From Splendidivirga corallicola (GTDB lineage: Bacteria > Bacteroidota > Bacteroidia > Cytophagales > Cyclobacteriaceae), in contig JAUJEA010000003.1 of assembly GCA_030442035.1 (NCBI GenBank), forward strand, positions 310,001 through 374,000: a stretch of 64,000 nucleotides of DNA, read 5' to 3'. Shown here one piece after another: positions 27,242-37,166 of the stretch. Each line of letters begins with the position of its first letter. Position 1 is the first letter of the stretch. The position numbers were made by a program, and so were the translations under genes. The notes below the pieces were generated by a model. The model was given only the letters and a program-made list of their open reading frames with translations, did not search any database and was not told the origin of the DNA.

Positions 27242-29638
27242 ATGATTAGGAATTTCGTCCTTATAGCGCTTCGAAATATCGACAAATACCGGGGGTACAG
27301 TGCCATTAACATTCTTGGCCTTTCTTTGGGAATGGTGTGCAGCATATTGCTTTTACTCTACATTGTTGATGAATTGAGTTATGACAAATATCATAAAAAT
27401 GGAGCTTATGTCTATCGGGTAGCTGCAAAGGGAGAAATTAATAGTAATCCATTTATGACTGCTTCAACACCGGTGCCATTAGGTCCCTCGCTTTTCAAGC
27501 ATTTTGAAGAAGTTAAAAATTTTACCCGAATTGTCGAGACAGGCCGGCTAATGGTCACTAATGAATATGATGAGTTTTATGAGGACTCCTTCTTTTTTGT
27601 AGATGAACAGATTTTCAAAATATTTGACATACCACTAATCAAAGGTACCCCTGAAAAAGCTTTGCTTGAAGAAGGTTCTATTGTTATTTCAAAGGAACTT
27701 GCTCAAAAATACTTTGGCTCCAGTGATCCTATCGGTGAAACGATCCTGACCGGAGGGGATAGAATTCCAAGAAAAATCACAGCTGTGATGGAGAATGTCA
27801 GAAGCAATTCACATTTTCGCCCTAAAGCACTCATCCCATACAAAGATCTTCCTGAGGAAAGAGTTACTAACTGGGGTTCCTTCAATGATTATACTTATAT
27901 ACTGTTTCGAAAAGATTATGATGTCGCAGACTTTGATGATCACTTAAAGGAGATCTATGAATATTATATGAGCGACATTTTCTACCAATTCAATGGAGAA
28001 GCTTCTTTTTTTCTGCAACCCTTGGCTGACATACATTTGGGTTCTGATTTACAGAACGAACTTGAAGCCGGAGGGCAGATGGAATATATCTATATTTTTT
28101 CGCTGATCGCTGCCTTTATCTTGATCGTGGCATGCATTAACTACATGAATCTTGCTACCGCCAGGGCTACCAAAAGAGCGCTTGAAGTAGGCTTAAGAAA
28201 AGTCATGGGTTCCTATAGAAACCAGTTAGTCTCTCAGTTCATGGCCGAATCAGTTGTGTTCACGGTAATTGCGATGCTCATTAGCCTTCTATCCATTAAG
28301 TTTTTATTACCAGGATTCAATGCGCTCACAGGCAAACAAATTCATCTGCAACTACTGAGTGATCCTGCCATCATTCTGATCTTATTGGTGCTTACTATTG
28401 GTATGGGGCTCCTCGCTGGAAGTTATCCATCAATATATCTATCAAGATTTCAACCTGTCGAAGTCTTAAAAGGTAAATTTTCAAGTGGTGCCGGGGCTAT
28501 ATCTCCAATGAAAATGTTGGTAGTTATTCAATTTGCTATATCTTCCATCATGTTAATATGTACCTGGATAATTCATGATCAGCTTAATTATCTAAGCGAT
28601 AAAGAATTAGGTTTTACTAAAGAAAACCTCATCAGAGTTCCCCTTGATGGAGATGAGACCAAACAGAAGGTTGATGTGCTCAAGTACGAACTTTCCACCA
28701 ATAAACACATAAAAATGGTGAGTTCTGGTGAAGCGTCACCGGGATCAGGAAATTACCGGCAGAATGTTGTCTTAATAGAATCGGATGACGGTTCGATGGG
28801 TGAACATATAATTCAGGTCATGGAAGTAGATCCTGATTATTTCGAAAGCCTTGGAGTACGATTAATGCAAGGTCGAAACTTTTCTGAAGAGTACGGCACG
28901 GATTTACGGGAAGCAGTTATCGTCAATGAAAGCCTGGTTCAAAAGATGGGTTGGGAAAATCCGATAGGAAAGCACATTGAAGCTGTTTTGGACCCTCAGG
29001 AAGAAATGAGAATTCTTAAAATAGTAGGTGTTGTAAATGATTTCCATGTTCTTTCCCTCCACAGACCAATGGCCCCCATGATATTTGTCTATGGAACACT
29101 CAATGACAATATGTTTGTTAAGATTTCCGGGGAAAAAGTTGCCGAGACTCTGGAATATGTTCAGAAGGTTTGGCTTGAAGTGGTGCCCACTAAAACCATG
29201 AACTATACTTTTGTTGAGGATGATTTTAAAAAACAATATCTTGAAGATGAAAGAAAAGGAAAAATATTTGCGATCTTCTCGGGGCTTGCCATGTTCTTAG
29301 CATGCCTTGGCCTTTTAGGTCTTGTGTCATTTACAACTGCCCAAAGAAAAAAAGAAATTGGTATCAGAAAAGTTAACGGAGCAAATGTTGGTGCAGTGAT
29401 TGTTCTGATTATCAGAGATTTTCTGATCTTAATAGGCATTTCCATTCTCCTTGCATGGCCATTTGCCTACTATTTTATGATCAACTGGCTGCGCAATTTT
29501 GCGTATAAAGTCTCTATCGACCCAATGAGTTTTATTTATTCAGGTGTGCTTGTCCTCCTTATTACATTATTTATGATCAGCTTTCACGCTATTAAAGCTG
29601 CTCGATCAAGTCCTGTTGGAGTCCTGAAAGTGGAATAA
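27242..29638 (+). CDS. FtsX/MacB-type ABC transporter permease, double-module form
   Basis: 798 residues with two copies of the MacB periplasmic core plus FtsX membrane unit. The first membrane helix is at about 21-42, followed by a periplasmic domain, three helices (about 285-415), a helix near 428-447, a second periplasmic domain and three final helices (about 675-790). EVGLRKVMGSYRNQL and EIGIRKVNGANVGAV are the conserved FtsX loops. This duplicated form is typical of Bacteroidota. No ATPase gene is adjacent, so it must use a partner encoded elsewhere. The substrate is unknown. Confidence 0.92.
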   Translation: MIRNFVLIALRNIDKYRGYSAINILGLSLGMVCSILLLLYIVDELSYDKYHKNGAYVYRVAAKGEINSNPFMTASTPVPLGPSLFKHFEEVKNFTRIVETGRLMVTNEYDEFYEDSFFFVDEQIFKIFDIPLIKGTPEKALLEEGSIVISKELAQKYFGSSDPIGETILTGGDRIPRKITAVMENVRSNSHFRPKALIPYKDLPEERVTNWGSFNDYTYILFRKDYDVADFDDHLKEIYEYYMSDIFYQFNGEASFFLQPLADIHLGSDLQNELEAGGQMEYIYIFSLIAAFILIVACINYMNLATARATKRALEVGLRKVMGSYRNQLVSQFMAESVVFTVIAMLISLLSIKFLLPGFNALTGKQIHLQLLSDPAIILILLVLTIGMGLLAGSYPSIYLSRFQPVEVLKGKFSSGAGAISPMKMLVVIQFAISSIMLICTWIIHDQLNYLSDKELGFTKENLIRVPLDGDETKQKVDVLKYELSTNKHIKMVSSGEASPGSGNYRQNVVLIESDDGSMGEHIIQVMEVDPDYFESLGVRLMQGRNFSEEYGTDLREAVIVNESLVQKMGWENPIGKHIEAVLDPQEEMRILKIVGVVNDFHVLSLHRPMAPMIFVYGTLNDNMFVKISGEKVAETLEYVQKVWLEVVPTKTMNYTFVEDDFKKQYLEDERKGKIFAIFSGLAMFLACLGLLGLVSFTTAQRKKEIGIRKVNGANVGAVIVLIIRDFLILIGISILLAWPFAYYFMINWLRNFAYKVSIDPMSFIYSGVLVLLITLFMISFHAIKAARSSPVGVLKVE

Positions 29639-29752
29639 CCGGAACTGACGAAAACCTAGGATTCTGTTAGGATCAACAGCTTTTGAACTTATCACTCAAA
29701 ATGGGTCATTTATATAAAAGGTGGAAGTTCGGAAAAATTTAAAATTAACAGA

Positions 29753-31042
29753 ATGATAGGAAAATTATTATCTTTTAGATATTTTTTCAATATGAGTTGG
29801 GATTTTAAACGAACCTTCCAAACATTCCTTTTTTTATTTTTTTGCGCCGCTTCTTTTGGTCAAAACTACCGTCCACAAGTAATTGGATTCCGGTTAGACG
29901 ATGGAAGGAAAAAGGTTGATATACCCTTTGAAAATTATAACAATCTGATCATCATTCCTGTTCTTCTGAATAACTCGCTACCACTAAAATTTATCGTCGA
30001 CACCGGTGTTACAACCGCTATTCTGACAGAAAGAGCCCTTACAGATCTTCTTAATATCAACTACGATCGAAAGATTCCTATCGTTGGTGTGGATGGAAGT
30101 CGCATTGTTGACGCATTTGTTGCCACTAATGTTTCAATGAAGTTGCCTGGTATCACCGGAAGAGGGCACGCTTTGTTGGTTTTAGAGGAAGATTATTTGC
30201 AACTGAAAAATTATTTGGGGACAGAAGTACATGGGATATTAGGGTACGAAATATTCAGTCGGTTTATTGTCAAAATTAACTATGACAAGAAGATTATCAC
30301 CCTTTATGAACCCAATCAATTCAAGCCCAAAAAAAAATATACTGCCATACCGCTTTCCATTGAGGAGACAAAGCCCTATATGAACGCTTCTTTATACATC
30401 AATGATAGTACTGAAATAACCACAAAATTAATGATTGATACGGGGGCCAGTCATTCTCTTCTATTACATGAGGGGTCAAAAGAAGGTATTGAGATCCCCG
30501 AGAGGAAAGTCAAAACCAATTTGGGAAGAGGGCTCGGAGGTGATATCAATGGTTATTTGTCCAGAATTGAAAAGCTCGAAATCGATAATTATAAATTTAC
30601 CAAGGTAATCAGCTCCTTCCCAAAAGGAATGTCTTTCTCAGATGTCATTGAAAGAACCGGCAGACAGGGTACAGCGGGTGGAGGGGTTTTGAGCAAATTT
30701 GTACCAATTCTAGACTACTTTAATAGTAAACTCTATCTGAAAAAAGGTCGCCACTATAAAAAGAAATTTGAATATAATATGAGTGGTATTGAAGTAAAAG
30801 CCGTTGGTCCGAAATTGAAGATTATTGAAGTACACTCAGTAAGGGAAAACTCACCGGCAAAAAGGATTGGAATCAATCCTGGCGATACCATTTTATCAAT
30901 CAACAATCATAACACCCAGAATTTAAAGCTCAATGAAGTTAATGCTTTCTTCCGGTCTAAAGAAGGAAGAAAACTGAGAATGATCATTCAAAGGGATGGT
31001 ATAAAATTCAGAAAGGTATTCAGACTGGAAAAAATTCTATAG
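29753..31042 (+). CDS. Bilobed aspartic protease with PDZ domain
   Basis: 429 residues with a signal peptide. Two retropepsin-like lobes each carry a catalytic Asp-Thr-Gly: FIVDTGVTTAIL (about residue 83) and LMIDTGASHSLL (about 229). A PDZ domain follows at about 340-425 (ENSPAKRIGINPGDTILSI). So both active-site halves are on one chain, as in pepsin, rather than the single lobe of a retropepsin dimer. ATG 29792 (MSWDF) would give a more usual signal peptide ending SFGQ. Probably periplasmic. It overlaps the next, convergent gene by 6 bp. Confidence 0.85.
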   Translation: MIGKLLSFRYFFNMSWDFKRTFQTFLFLFFCAASFGQNYRPQVIGFRLDDGRKKVDIPFENYNNLIIIPVLLNNSLPLKFIVDTGVTTAILTERALTDLLNINYDRKIPIVGVDGSRIVDAFVATNVSMKLPGITGRGHALLVLEEDYLQLKNYLGTEVHGILGYEIFSRFIVKINYDKKIITLYEPNQFKPKKKYTAIPLSIEETKPYMNASLYINDSTEITTKLMIDTGASHSLLLHEGSKEGIEIPERKVKTNLGRGLGGDINGYLSRIEKLEIDNYKFTKVISSFPKGMSFSDVIERTGRQGTAGGGVLSKFVPILDYFNSKLYLKKGRHYKKKFEYNMSGIEVKAVGPKLKIIEVHSVRENSPAKRIGINPGDTILSINNHNTQNLKLNEVNAFFRSKEGRKLRMIIQRDGIKFRKVFRLEKIL

Positions 31043-31552
31043 CCCGATTGCATTACTTGGTCGCTTTCCGAAACCAGATAAAAATTGCATTAATTTAGAC
31101 TCGCTTTTCTTATACTTTTTATACAAATAGCGATGTGTTTTTCTGAATTTTATGAGGTTCAGAATAGATCTGTAAAGATTCTCACTGGAAAGATTCTCCT
31201 TCATGAGAAAATCACTAAAACCATAATCAGAAACCTGTCGCTTGTTGGAGCTTTTGAGCAATGTCAATGGAATATCTCTTGTTTTCACATGACGTCCGAT
31301 GCCCTCCATCAATCTTTTAATGCTCAAGTTGTCAATGCTGTCATCGATCAATATACAAGCTGGCTTTAGTTTCAGTGCTTTGATCAAACTATCACGTGCT
31401 GAAAAACAATATTCAGCAATGATCTTCTTTCCCTTAATTGCACTAAGATAACCATAGAGTTTTGTCATCTCTATCGGATTGTTACCAACCAGCAATACAT
31501 TTAAAGATTCTTCCGCTGAATTTGTCTCTACATTCTCCGTACTCGTACTCAT
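31037..31552 (-). CDS. Degenerate receiver-domain protein
   Basis: After a 20-residue Ser/Thr/Glu-rich leader there is a receiver-like alpha/beta domain: LNVLLVGNNPIEM for the first strand, ACILIDDSID where the phosphoacceptor Asp would lie, and GFSDFLMKENLSSENL matching the last strand with its Lys. The acidic pair after the first strand is replaced by Asn-Asn, so phosphorylation may be lost or weak. A basic helical tail follows. ATG at 31552 is preferred; 31594 would add fourteen residues. The stop codon overlaps the convergent protease gene. Confidence 0.65.
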   Translation of the reverse strand: MSTSTENVETNSAEESLNVLLVGNNPIEMTKLYGYLSAIKGKKIIAEYCFSARDSLIKALKLKPACILIDDSIDNLSIKRLMEGIGRHVKTRDIPLTLLKSSNKRQVSDYGFSDFLMKENLSSENLYRSILNLIKFRKTHRYLYKKYKKSESKLMQFLSGFGKRPSNAIGL

Positions 31553-31785
31553 ATTCCCTTCTTGTTCTTGATTTACACTGTTAATTAAATACAATTATAT
31601 ATTGAAATATTTAATATAAACGCATACAAAATTTGATTGTTCCACCCAAGTAAGGTTTTAAATGTAATATGTAAGTCAGATGACGAAAATCATATTTCAG
31701 GAATTAATGAGGTAGTTATTTTCTTGTAAAACGCTGATAATCAGAAATTGTTTTCTCGCACCCGATGTAATAAAATAAGAGGATA

Positions 31786-32688
31786 TCAACTTTTTTGAGG
31801 AGACACTTTAACCTTGTCTTTTCTCATGGCTAAAAAGTTTCCGGCCAAGATCAAAACTGTACCAGTGACTGAATGAATTGTCCACTGATAGTTCTCAAAA
31901 ATAGTTGAAATAATTAATGCGACAATCGGTACTACAAGGATAACATAAGCAGCCTTATCCGCTCCAATTTTTCCAATCAATGTGAGGTAACAACCAAATG
32001 CGATGATAGATCCAAAGATAACAAGATAAACTAAGGATGACAGATATGAAAAAGAAGTATCGAAGGTGAAGGGTCTTCCTGTAACCAGTGCTATCACAAA
32101 CATCATCAAAGCTCCGTACAACATTCCATAGGCATTGTTTTGAATGACAGGTATCTTTTTCCTTTGGTTATAGGCTGAAGTAATATTTCCCAGAGAGGCC
32201 AACACAACACCACTCAGGCACATCACGAGCCCAATGAAATTAGTATCTGAAAAGTTATAGGCTTCAAGTTCAGGATGGAACATAAATCCGGTTCCTATAA
32301 TGCCCAGAGTAGCACCCAGCACAATACTTTTTTTAATCTGATATCTTAGGATAATCGCTCCAAAAATGATATTCATAAATATCAATGTTGAAAATGAAAT
32401 AGCGACAAGCCCACTTGTCAAGAACATTTCAGATTCATACACTAACCAATAATTCAGACCAAAAAGAAAAAGCCCTTGAAGGCCCATTTGAAAATGTTCC
32501 CTGATCTTGAACTTAAGGTTATACTTAAAAAAATAACAGTATACAAGAAGTAGCAATCCGGCAATAACAAATCGGTATCCTACAGATACAAGAGGATCTA
32601 CCACACCTAACTGAAATTTTATAACATACCATGTTGAACCCCATATAAGGGCTGGAACAATAAATAATATTAAATTATTAAACCTCAA
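31786..32688 (-). CDS. EamA/DMT family transporter
   Basis: 300 residues with about ten membrane helices in two EamA repeats. The N-terminal FIVPALIWGSTWYVIKFQLG is the family signature, and the repeat boundary is near residue 145. Drug/metabolite transporters of this family export amino acids, metabolites or drugs; the substrate cannot be told. A lysine-rich cytoplasmic tail ends the protein. Single gene. Confidence 0.9.
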   Translation of the reverse strand: MRFNNLILFIVPALIWGSTWYVIKFQLGVVDPLVSVGYRFVIAGLLLLVYCYFFKYNLKFKIREHFQMGLQGLFLFGLNYWLVYESEMFLTSGLVAISFSTLIFMNIIFGAIILRYQIKKSIVLGATLGIIGTGFMFHPELEAYNFSDTNFIGLVMCLSGVVLASLGNITSAYNQRKKIPVIQNNAYGMLYGALMMFVIALVTGRPFTFDTSFSYLSSLVYLVIFGSIIAFGCYLTLIGKIGADKAAYVILVVPIVALIISTIFENYQWTIHSVTGTVLILAGNFLAMRKDKVKVSPQKS

Positions 32689-32792
32689 TTACTCAAATAT
32701 TTACAATCCTAATTTTGCCAAATGTAAACTTTAGAAATCACTTTCGAACCGTCCGGTAATTATAAACCGGGTAGACCACCATGTATAAAAAC

Positions 32793-32824
32793 AAAACCCC
32801 CGGCCAATCATGGTCGGGGGTTTT
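32793..32824 (-). terminator. Terminator of the metalloprotease gene
   Basis: AAAACCCCCGGCC and GGTCGGGGGTTTT pair through nine stem positions (one G-T) plus four A-T around a 6-nt loop. It lies just after the stop of the metalloprotease gene. The symmetric A/T flanks mean it could act in both directions. Confidence 0.9.
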
Positions 32825-32845
32825 GCTTAGGATCATATCAATTGA

Positions 32846-35386
32846 TCAACCTTTTGGATCAAGAATGAGTTTGATACGTTCTGCCGCATCTTCCAAATGG
32901 TAACGCGACATACGATCCGAAGTTCTTGATATAGCGGCTCTGACCTGTCTTTGTAATGACTTCAGTTCAGCTCTTACTAAAGGCCGAATGTCAGATTGAC
33001 TCACGTCAATTGGCGTAAAGCCAGCGAAAGGTCTGAATCCTGCCGGAACATTTCCTTGTTCATTTGTCATTAAAAACTCCAAACGCTCAATATGTGCTCT
33101 CTGAAGATTTCGTCTGTAGGTATCAATTTTTCTGCCTGATCTCAATTCTGACCAGATCCCGTTTCTAAGATCTGAAAGCATTTCAAGCGGTGTATATGCC
33201 TGACTCCCGATCATAGTTTCCGCCTCAATCAATCTTGCTATCCTACTCGGATCCAACAATTGGTTTAAGGTATTTACCTGCAAACCTCTTATTCTGTTAA
33301 CGGCACCGGCGCTTTGAATTTTCATCAGGATTTTCTCATCCAAAAGCCATTTCGGTGTTTGAAATGTTTGCTTTTGCAAATAACTCATAGCATTTTTTTG
33401 AGTTCGCTTATCCACAGGTGTATATACATTTCCATTTTGATCATAGCTCTTAAAGGTTTCATATACTCCACCAATATTCGACTTTACATGACCATTGTAT
33501 CGATTCCATTGCCCCAGGACATTGTTGTATAGTTCGGCTAAATCTTCATATTGTTTACCATCTTCAGAAGTCCATTTGATTAAATTAGGCACAATCCTTT
33601 TCAGGTTTTCAACACCATAGGTGCTTGCCTTCATGGCATCGTTTCCAAGATCTTCAGTTTGGGATCTGGGATCTATCGGATTAAATGTTTGTCTTCCGAA
33701 AAAGTAGATAGGGTTATTTGCCCTGGATACAATTAGTTCATTCAAAATTTCCTTTTCAGCATCTGAAGAATTAGCATCAGGGATAGGCTTATATCCCCAC
33801 TCTATAGCATGTTTATCATATTCACCGATGTTCGGCATAAGAGATACGCCATTATCTTCAGGTTGAGCCACATAATTGAACCGGGCATAATCCATAATTG
33901 AAGGTGCTGTTCCCATTCTTTTAGTAAAGGAAGCCGATCTTAAGGAATCAACCGGATAGGCATGGCTGGATCCCATATTGTGTGGCAAACCTAGAGTATG
34001 CCCAACTTCATGCGCTGAAACGAAACGGATCAACCTTCCCATAACTTCATCTTTAAATTTCACATTCTGGGCATCGGGATTAACTGCGGCGGTCTGAATA
34101 AAGAACCAATTGCGTAGCAAATTCATGACATTGTGGTACCAGATAATATCACTCTCAATGATCTCACCGGACCTCGGATCATGTACGTGAGGACCCATCG
34201 CATTTTGAATTGGATTGGCTGTGTACCGGATCACAGAATACCTAACGTCTTCAGGGCTCCAATCGGGATCTTCTTCTTTGGAAGGGGGATCTTTCGCTAT
34301 GATCGCATTTTTAAAACCTGCTCTTTCGAAAGCTACATTCCAGTCCTCCACACCTTGCTTTAAATAGCTTCTCCACTTCAAAGGGGTAGCAGGATCTATA
34401 TAATAAACAATCGGCTTGACAGGCTCAACAAGTTCTCCTCGCTTGAAGGCTGCCATGTCTTTAGGCTCCAATCTCCACCGTGTGATGAATCTTCTGGTCG
34501 TAGCCTTTTGTTCATCCAGTCCATAATCGATTTGCGATACTGAAAAATAACCAACGCGATTGTCGTGAACTCTGGGCATCATTGGTTCTTTGGGTAGCAA
34601 AACAAAGGACTGATTCATTTCCATGGAAAGTGAATTAGTATTGGCATTTGCCGGAAGTTTTGTTGCATTAAAAGTCAATACATGTCTCACTTCCGTATTT
34701 AATGGAAAACTTTTCATGCTTGAAATAAGGGTCCTTTTTTTATCCAGACTTCTTACACCATATCTTCCTCTTTGGCCAGAATTCAATGGGCTCAAAATGG
34801 CAACATCTGAGGTGAAAAGATCATTGACCTGAATCACATATCCGGCAGAATCCTTACTTAATGCCTTGATGTCAAATGACATGATGATAGGCTCGAAGTT
34901 ATTGTTTCTGACAGATTCATAAATTGGTGTTTCTTCACTAGCGACACTATTATAAGAAACAGATCTCAATAGCAGCTTTTTATCATGCTTTTGCCAACGA
35001 AAGACTTGCTGACCACGAGCCTTCATCCCAGCTCCTCCAAAATTAAAATTTGCAATGGTACCCGCAATCCTGCTGACTACCAGAATTTCCCTTTCCAGTA
35101 GACTGTCTGGGATTTCAAAAAAGTAATTGGCATCTACTTTATGCACTGTAAACAGACCATCATCGGAGACAGCATCTTTTGTAATTACCTTATCAAAAGG
35201 CTTGATACCATTTTTCTTTGCTGGTGGTTTGGGTTTTGCAGGTTGCTCTACCTCACCTTTTTTCTTCTTTTTGTTCTTTTTCTTTTGTGCTGCAGCATCG
35301 AAATTGATCAAGAGCGAAGCACAAATCAGGAAGGTAAGTGCCAAGAAGTTCAAAGAACTCCTTTCATGGTATACTTTTCTCATCAT
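32846..35386 (-). CDS. Large secreted zinc metalloprotease (DUF5117/DUF5118 type)
   Basis: About 847 residues. A signal peptide (LICASLLINFDAAAQ) is followed by a lysine-rich spacer (KKKNKKKKKG) and a long beta-rich N-terminal region. The zinc site is HEVGHTLGLPHN (about residue 458), the extended HExxHxxGxxH of metzincin-like peptidases. The family is common in Bacteroidota and often annotated as DUF5117/DUF4953 zinc-dependent metalloprotease. An upstream start at 35473 would put 29 polar residues before the signal peptide, so ATG 35386 (or 35383) is chosen. Exported; target unknown. Confidence 0.87.
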   Translation of the reverse strand: MMRKVYHERSSLNFLALTFLICASLLINFDAAAQKKKNKKKKKGEVEQPAKPKPPAKKNGIKPFDKVITKDAVSDDGLFTVHKVDANYFFEIPDSLLEREILVVSRIAGTIANFNFGGAGMKARGQQVFRWQKHDKKLLLRSVSYNSVASEETPIYESVRNNNFEPIIMSFDIKALSKDSAGYVIQVNDLFTSDVAILSPLNSGQRGRYGVRSLDKKRTLISSMKSFPLNTEVRHVLTFNATKLPANANTNSLSMEMNQSFVLLPKEPMMPRVHDNRVGYFSVSQIDYGLDEQKATTRRFITRWRLEPKDMAAFKRGELVEPVKPIVYYIDPATPLKWRSYLKQGVEDWNVAFERAGFKNAIIAKDPPSKEEDPDWSPEDVRYSVIRYTANPIQNAMGPHVHDPRSGEIIESDIIWYHNVMNLLRNWFFIQTAAVNPDAQNVKFKDEVMGRLIRFVSAHEVGHTLGLPHNMGSSHAYPVDSLRSASFTKRMGTAPSIMDYARFNYVAQPEDNGVSLMPNIGEYDKHAIEWGYKPIPDANSSDAEKEILNELIVSRANNPIYFFGRQTFNPIDPRSQTEDLGNDAMKASTYGVENLKRIVPNLIKWTSEDGKQYEDLAELYNNVLGQWNRYNGHVKSNIGGVYETFKSYDQNGNVYTPVDKRTQKNAMSYLQKQTFQTPKWLLDEKILMKIQSAGAVNRIRGLQVNTLNQLLDPSRIARLIEAETMIGSQAYTPLEMLSDLRNGIWSELRSGRKIDTYRRNLQRAHIERLEFLMTNEQGNVPAGFRPFAGFTPIDVSQSDIRPLVRAELKSLQRQVRAAISRTSDRMSRYHLEDAAERIKLILDPKG

Positions 35387-35703
35387 GCGTTTATTATAGG
35401 TTAAATATTCACTTGGTTTGACTAAAGTAACTTCTAACGGAATTTCTTTTATTTGGTGGTGTGATTTACACAAACGGCCATGGTGCTGTTTTAATGGTGT
35501 TTCAGTATTAATAAAATAACCATTGATATTTATTAGCCTAAAAAAGAGCTATAATTCCAAAGATATACCCTAAAATAGCATTACCTTAAACTATTTGAAA
35601 AAACATGAAGCTTTGGTCTGCCTTCCGTAGATCATACTTTGAATTTAAACTCAATATTTTAAAAACCTAAACACTTCAACACCTCAACACTCGTTACAAG
35701 CAA
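35387..35703. other. Divergent spacer before the polyketide locus
   Basis: 317 bp between the metalloprotease and the FAD oxidoreductase. It contains AACACTTCAACACCTCAACA (about 35671-35690), a word related to sequences near 16890, 26893 and 49257. No clear promoter match. Confidence 0.5.
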
Positions 35704-36819
35704 ATGAAAGATGTTATCATAATCGGTGGTGGACTGGCAGGCCTTTTCAATGCGATACAACTAGCCAGGGCAGATCTGGATGTTCTGGTTATTGAGAAAA
35801 AAGCCTATCCCTTTCATAGAGTTTGTGGTGAATATATTTCTAATGAAGTCGTTCCCTTTTTAAAAGAACTCGAAGTTTATCCGGTAGAATTTCAACCCCC
35901 GCAGATCGACAGGTTTATGCTTTCATCTCCAAAGGGGAATATCCTGGAAACCGAACTTGACCTTGGCGGGTTTGGTATCAGCCGTTTTAGTTATGACCAT
36001 TATCTTTATAATGAAGCCAAATCTTCAGGTGCCATTTTTCGGTTAAACAGCCAGGTAAAAGACATCAATTATATTGGAAATTGTTTTGATGTGATCCTGA
36101 GTGATGGGGAGGCATTAAAGACTAAATTAGTCGTTGGGGCCTTTGGTAAAAGATCCATATTGGACAAAAGTTTAAGGCGTAGTTTCATTGAAAAAAGATC
36201 TCCTTACATAGCAGTTAAATATCACATCAAAACCGATTTTCCATCAAACAAAATTGCATTGCATAATTTTTCTGGAGGGTATTGTGGTTTGAGTAAAGTA
36301 GAAAATGAAACATATAATCTATGTTACCTAAGCAACCGTTCCAATCTGAAGAAATATGGCAAAATAGAAGCATTGGAAGAAGAAGTTCTTTTTAAGAATC
36401 CTTTCCTCAAATCGATCTTCAAAGATTCGGATTTCTTATTTACAAGGCCTGAGGTTATCAATGAGATCTCCTTTGAGAAGAAGAAAACTGTGGAGGATCA
36501 TATATTAATGTCCGGCGACTCTGCAGGTCTGATCACACCACTTTGTGGTAATGGTATGGCCATGGCTATCCACTCAACTAAAATCCTTTCGGAATATATT
36601 ATCCAGTTTTTTAATCACCATAATTTCACCCGAACAGAATTGGAAAATGCTTATTCGGGACAATGGAGAAGATTATTTTCAAGACGTCTATGGGTTGGAA
36701 GAAAAACGCAAAAATTATTTGGCCATAATTTTAGTTCTGAAATGAGTGTCAGGATTTTGAGAAATTTTGAATGGATCACAAAGCTGATTGTAAGAAATAC
36801 ACATGGAGATCCTTTTTAG
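35704..36819 (+). CDS. FAD-dependent oxidoreductase of the type III PKS locus
   Basis: 371 residues of the geranylgeranyl reductase / group A flavin monooxygenase fold. The motifs are GGGLAGLFNAIQLA for FAD at the N-terminus, HRVCGEYIS at about residue 39 and GDSAGLITPLCGNGMAMA (about 265-285) for the second flavin-binding segment. Such enzymes hydroxylate phenolic rings or reduce isoprenoid double bonds. Next to a type III PKS, a methyltransferase and UbiA, ring hydroxylation to a quinone or prenyl reduction are the likely roles. Confidence 0.85.
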   Translation: MKDVIIIGGGLAGLFNAIQLARADLDVLVIEKKAYPFHRVCGEYISNEVVPFLKELEVYPVEFQPPQIDRFMLSSPKGNILETELDLGGFGISRFSYDHYLYNEAKSSGAIFRLNSQVKDINYIGNCFDVILSDGEALKTKLVVGAFGKRSILDKSLRRSFIEKRSPYIAVKYHIKTDFPSNKIALHNFSGGYCGLSKVENETYNLCYLSNRSNLKKYGKIEALEEEVLFKNPFLKSIFKDSDFLFTRPEVINEISFEKKKTVEDHILMSGDSAGLITPLCGNGMAMAIHSTKILSEYIIQFFNHHNFTRTELENAYSGQWRRLFSRRLWVGRKTQKLFGHNFSSEMSVRILRNFEWITKLIVRNTHGDPF

Positions 36820-36946
36820 AAAATTGTGTGGCTTTTTAGCAAGACTTTGGAAGTTGGATGAAAGACAAAAGAAAAATCTGTGAAATACATAGTTTATTTT
36901 TTGAAATTGATTGACCCTGATCAATAGTAATTTTTCTTTTTTCTTA

Positions 36947-37026
36947 AGTCTTTTATCCAAAATCTTGCTTAAACAAGGCAATGAGCCTTTCTAAAAATAT
37001 CAAATGATGCTTTTTTAGGACCGACT
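36947..37026 (-). repeat. 80-bp dispersed repeat, copy 2
   Basis: Inverted copy of 3493-3572 with about 94% identity by eye. It lies between the convergent oxidoreductase and UbiA genes, just beside two GTGTCTGACAC palindromes. Confidence 0.85.
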
Positions 37027-37058
37027 TCTATGTTGAAAAGCAAGTATAGGTGTGGAGA

Positions 37059-37137
37059 GGTGTCTGACACTTCTATTATCAAATAGCTTAGTTTTTTATT
37101 TAGCAGATCTCTTTGTGAATCAAAAGTGTCTGACACC
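37059..37137. repeat. Pair of GTGTCTGACAC palindromes
   Basis: GGTGTCTGACAC (37059-37070) and AGTGTCTGACACC (37125-37137) lie 54 bp apart. The same palindrome appears near 26986, 49360, 51691 and 55103. The layout resembles REP-like elements arranged in pairs. Confidence 0.75.
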
Positions 37138-37166
37138 GCTGCTACGATTTGAAAGTAGGAACAATT

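Noticed and set aside
35127..35404. Two plus-strand hydrophobic open frames
   Set aside because: They are the complement of the lysine-rich and signal-peptide part of the metalloprotease; AAG/AAA lysine codons read as Phe/Leu on the other strand.
36715..36981. Minus-strand open frame of 88 codons reading from the 80-bp repeat into the oxidoreductase gene
   Set aside because: It is antisense to the end of a clear FAD enzyme gene and its first part is the dispersed repeat.
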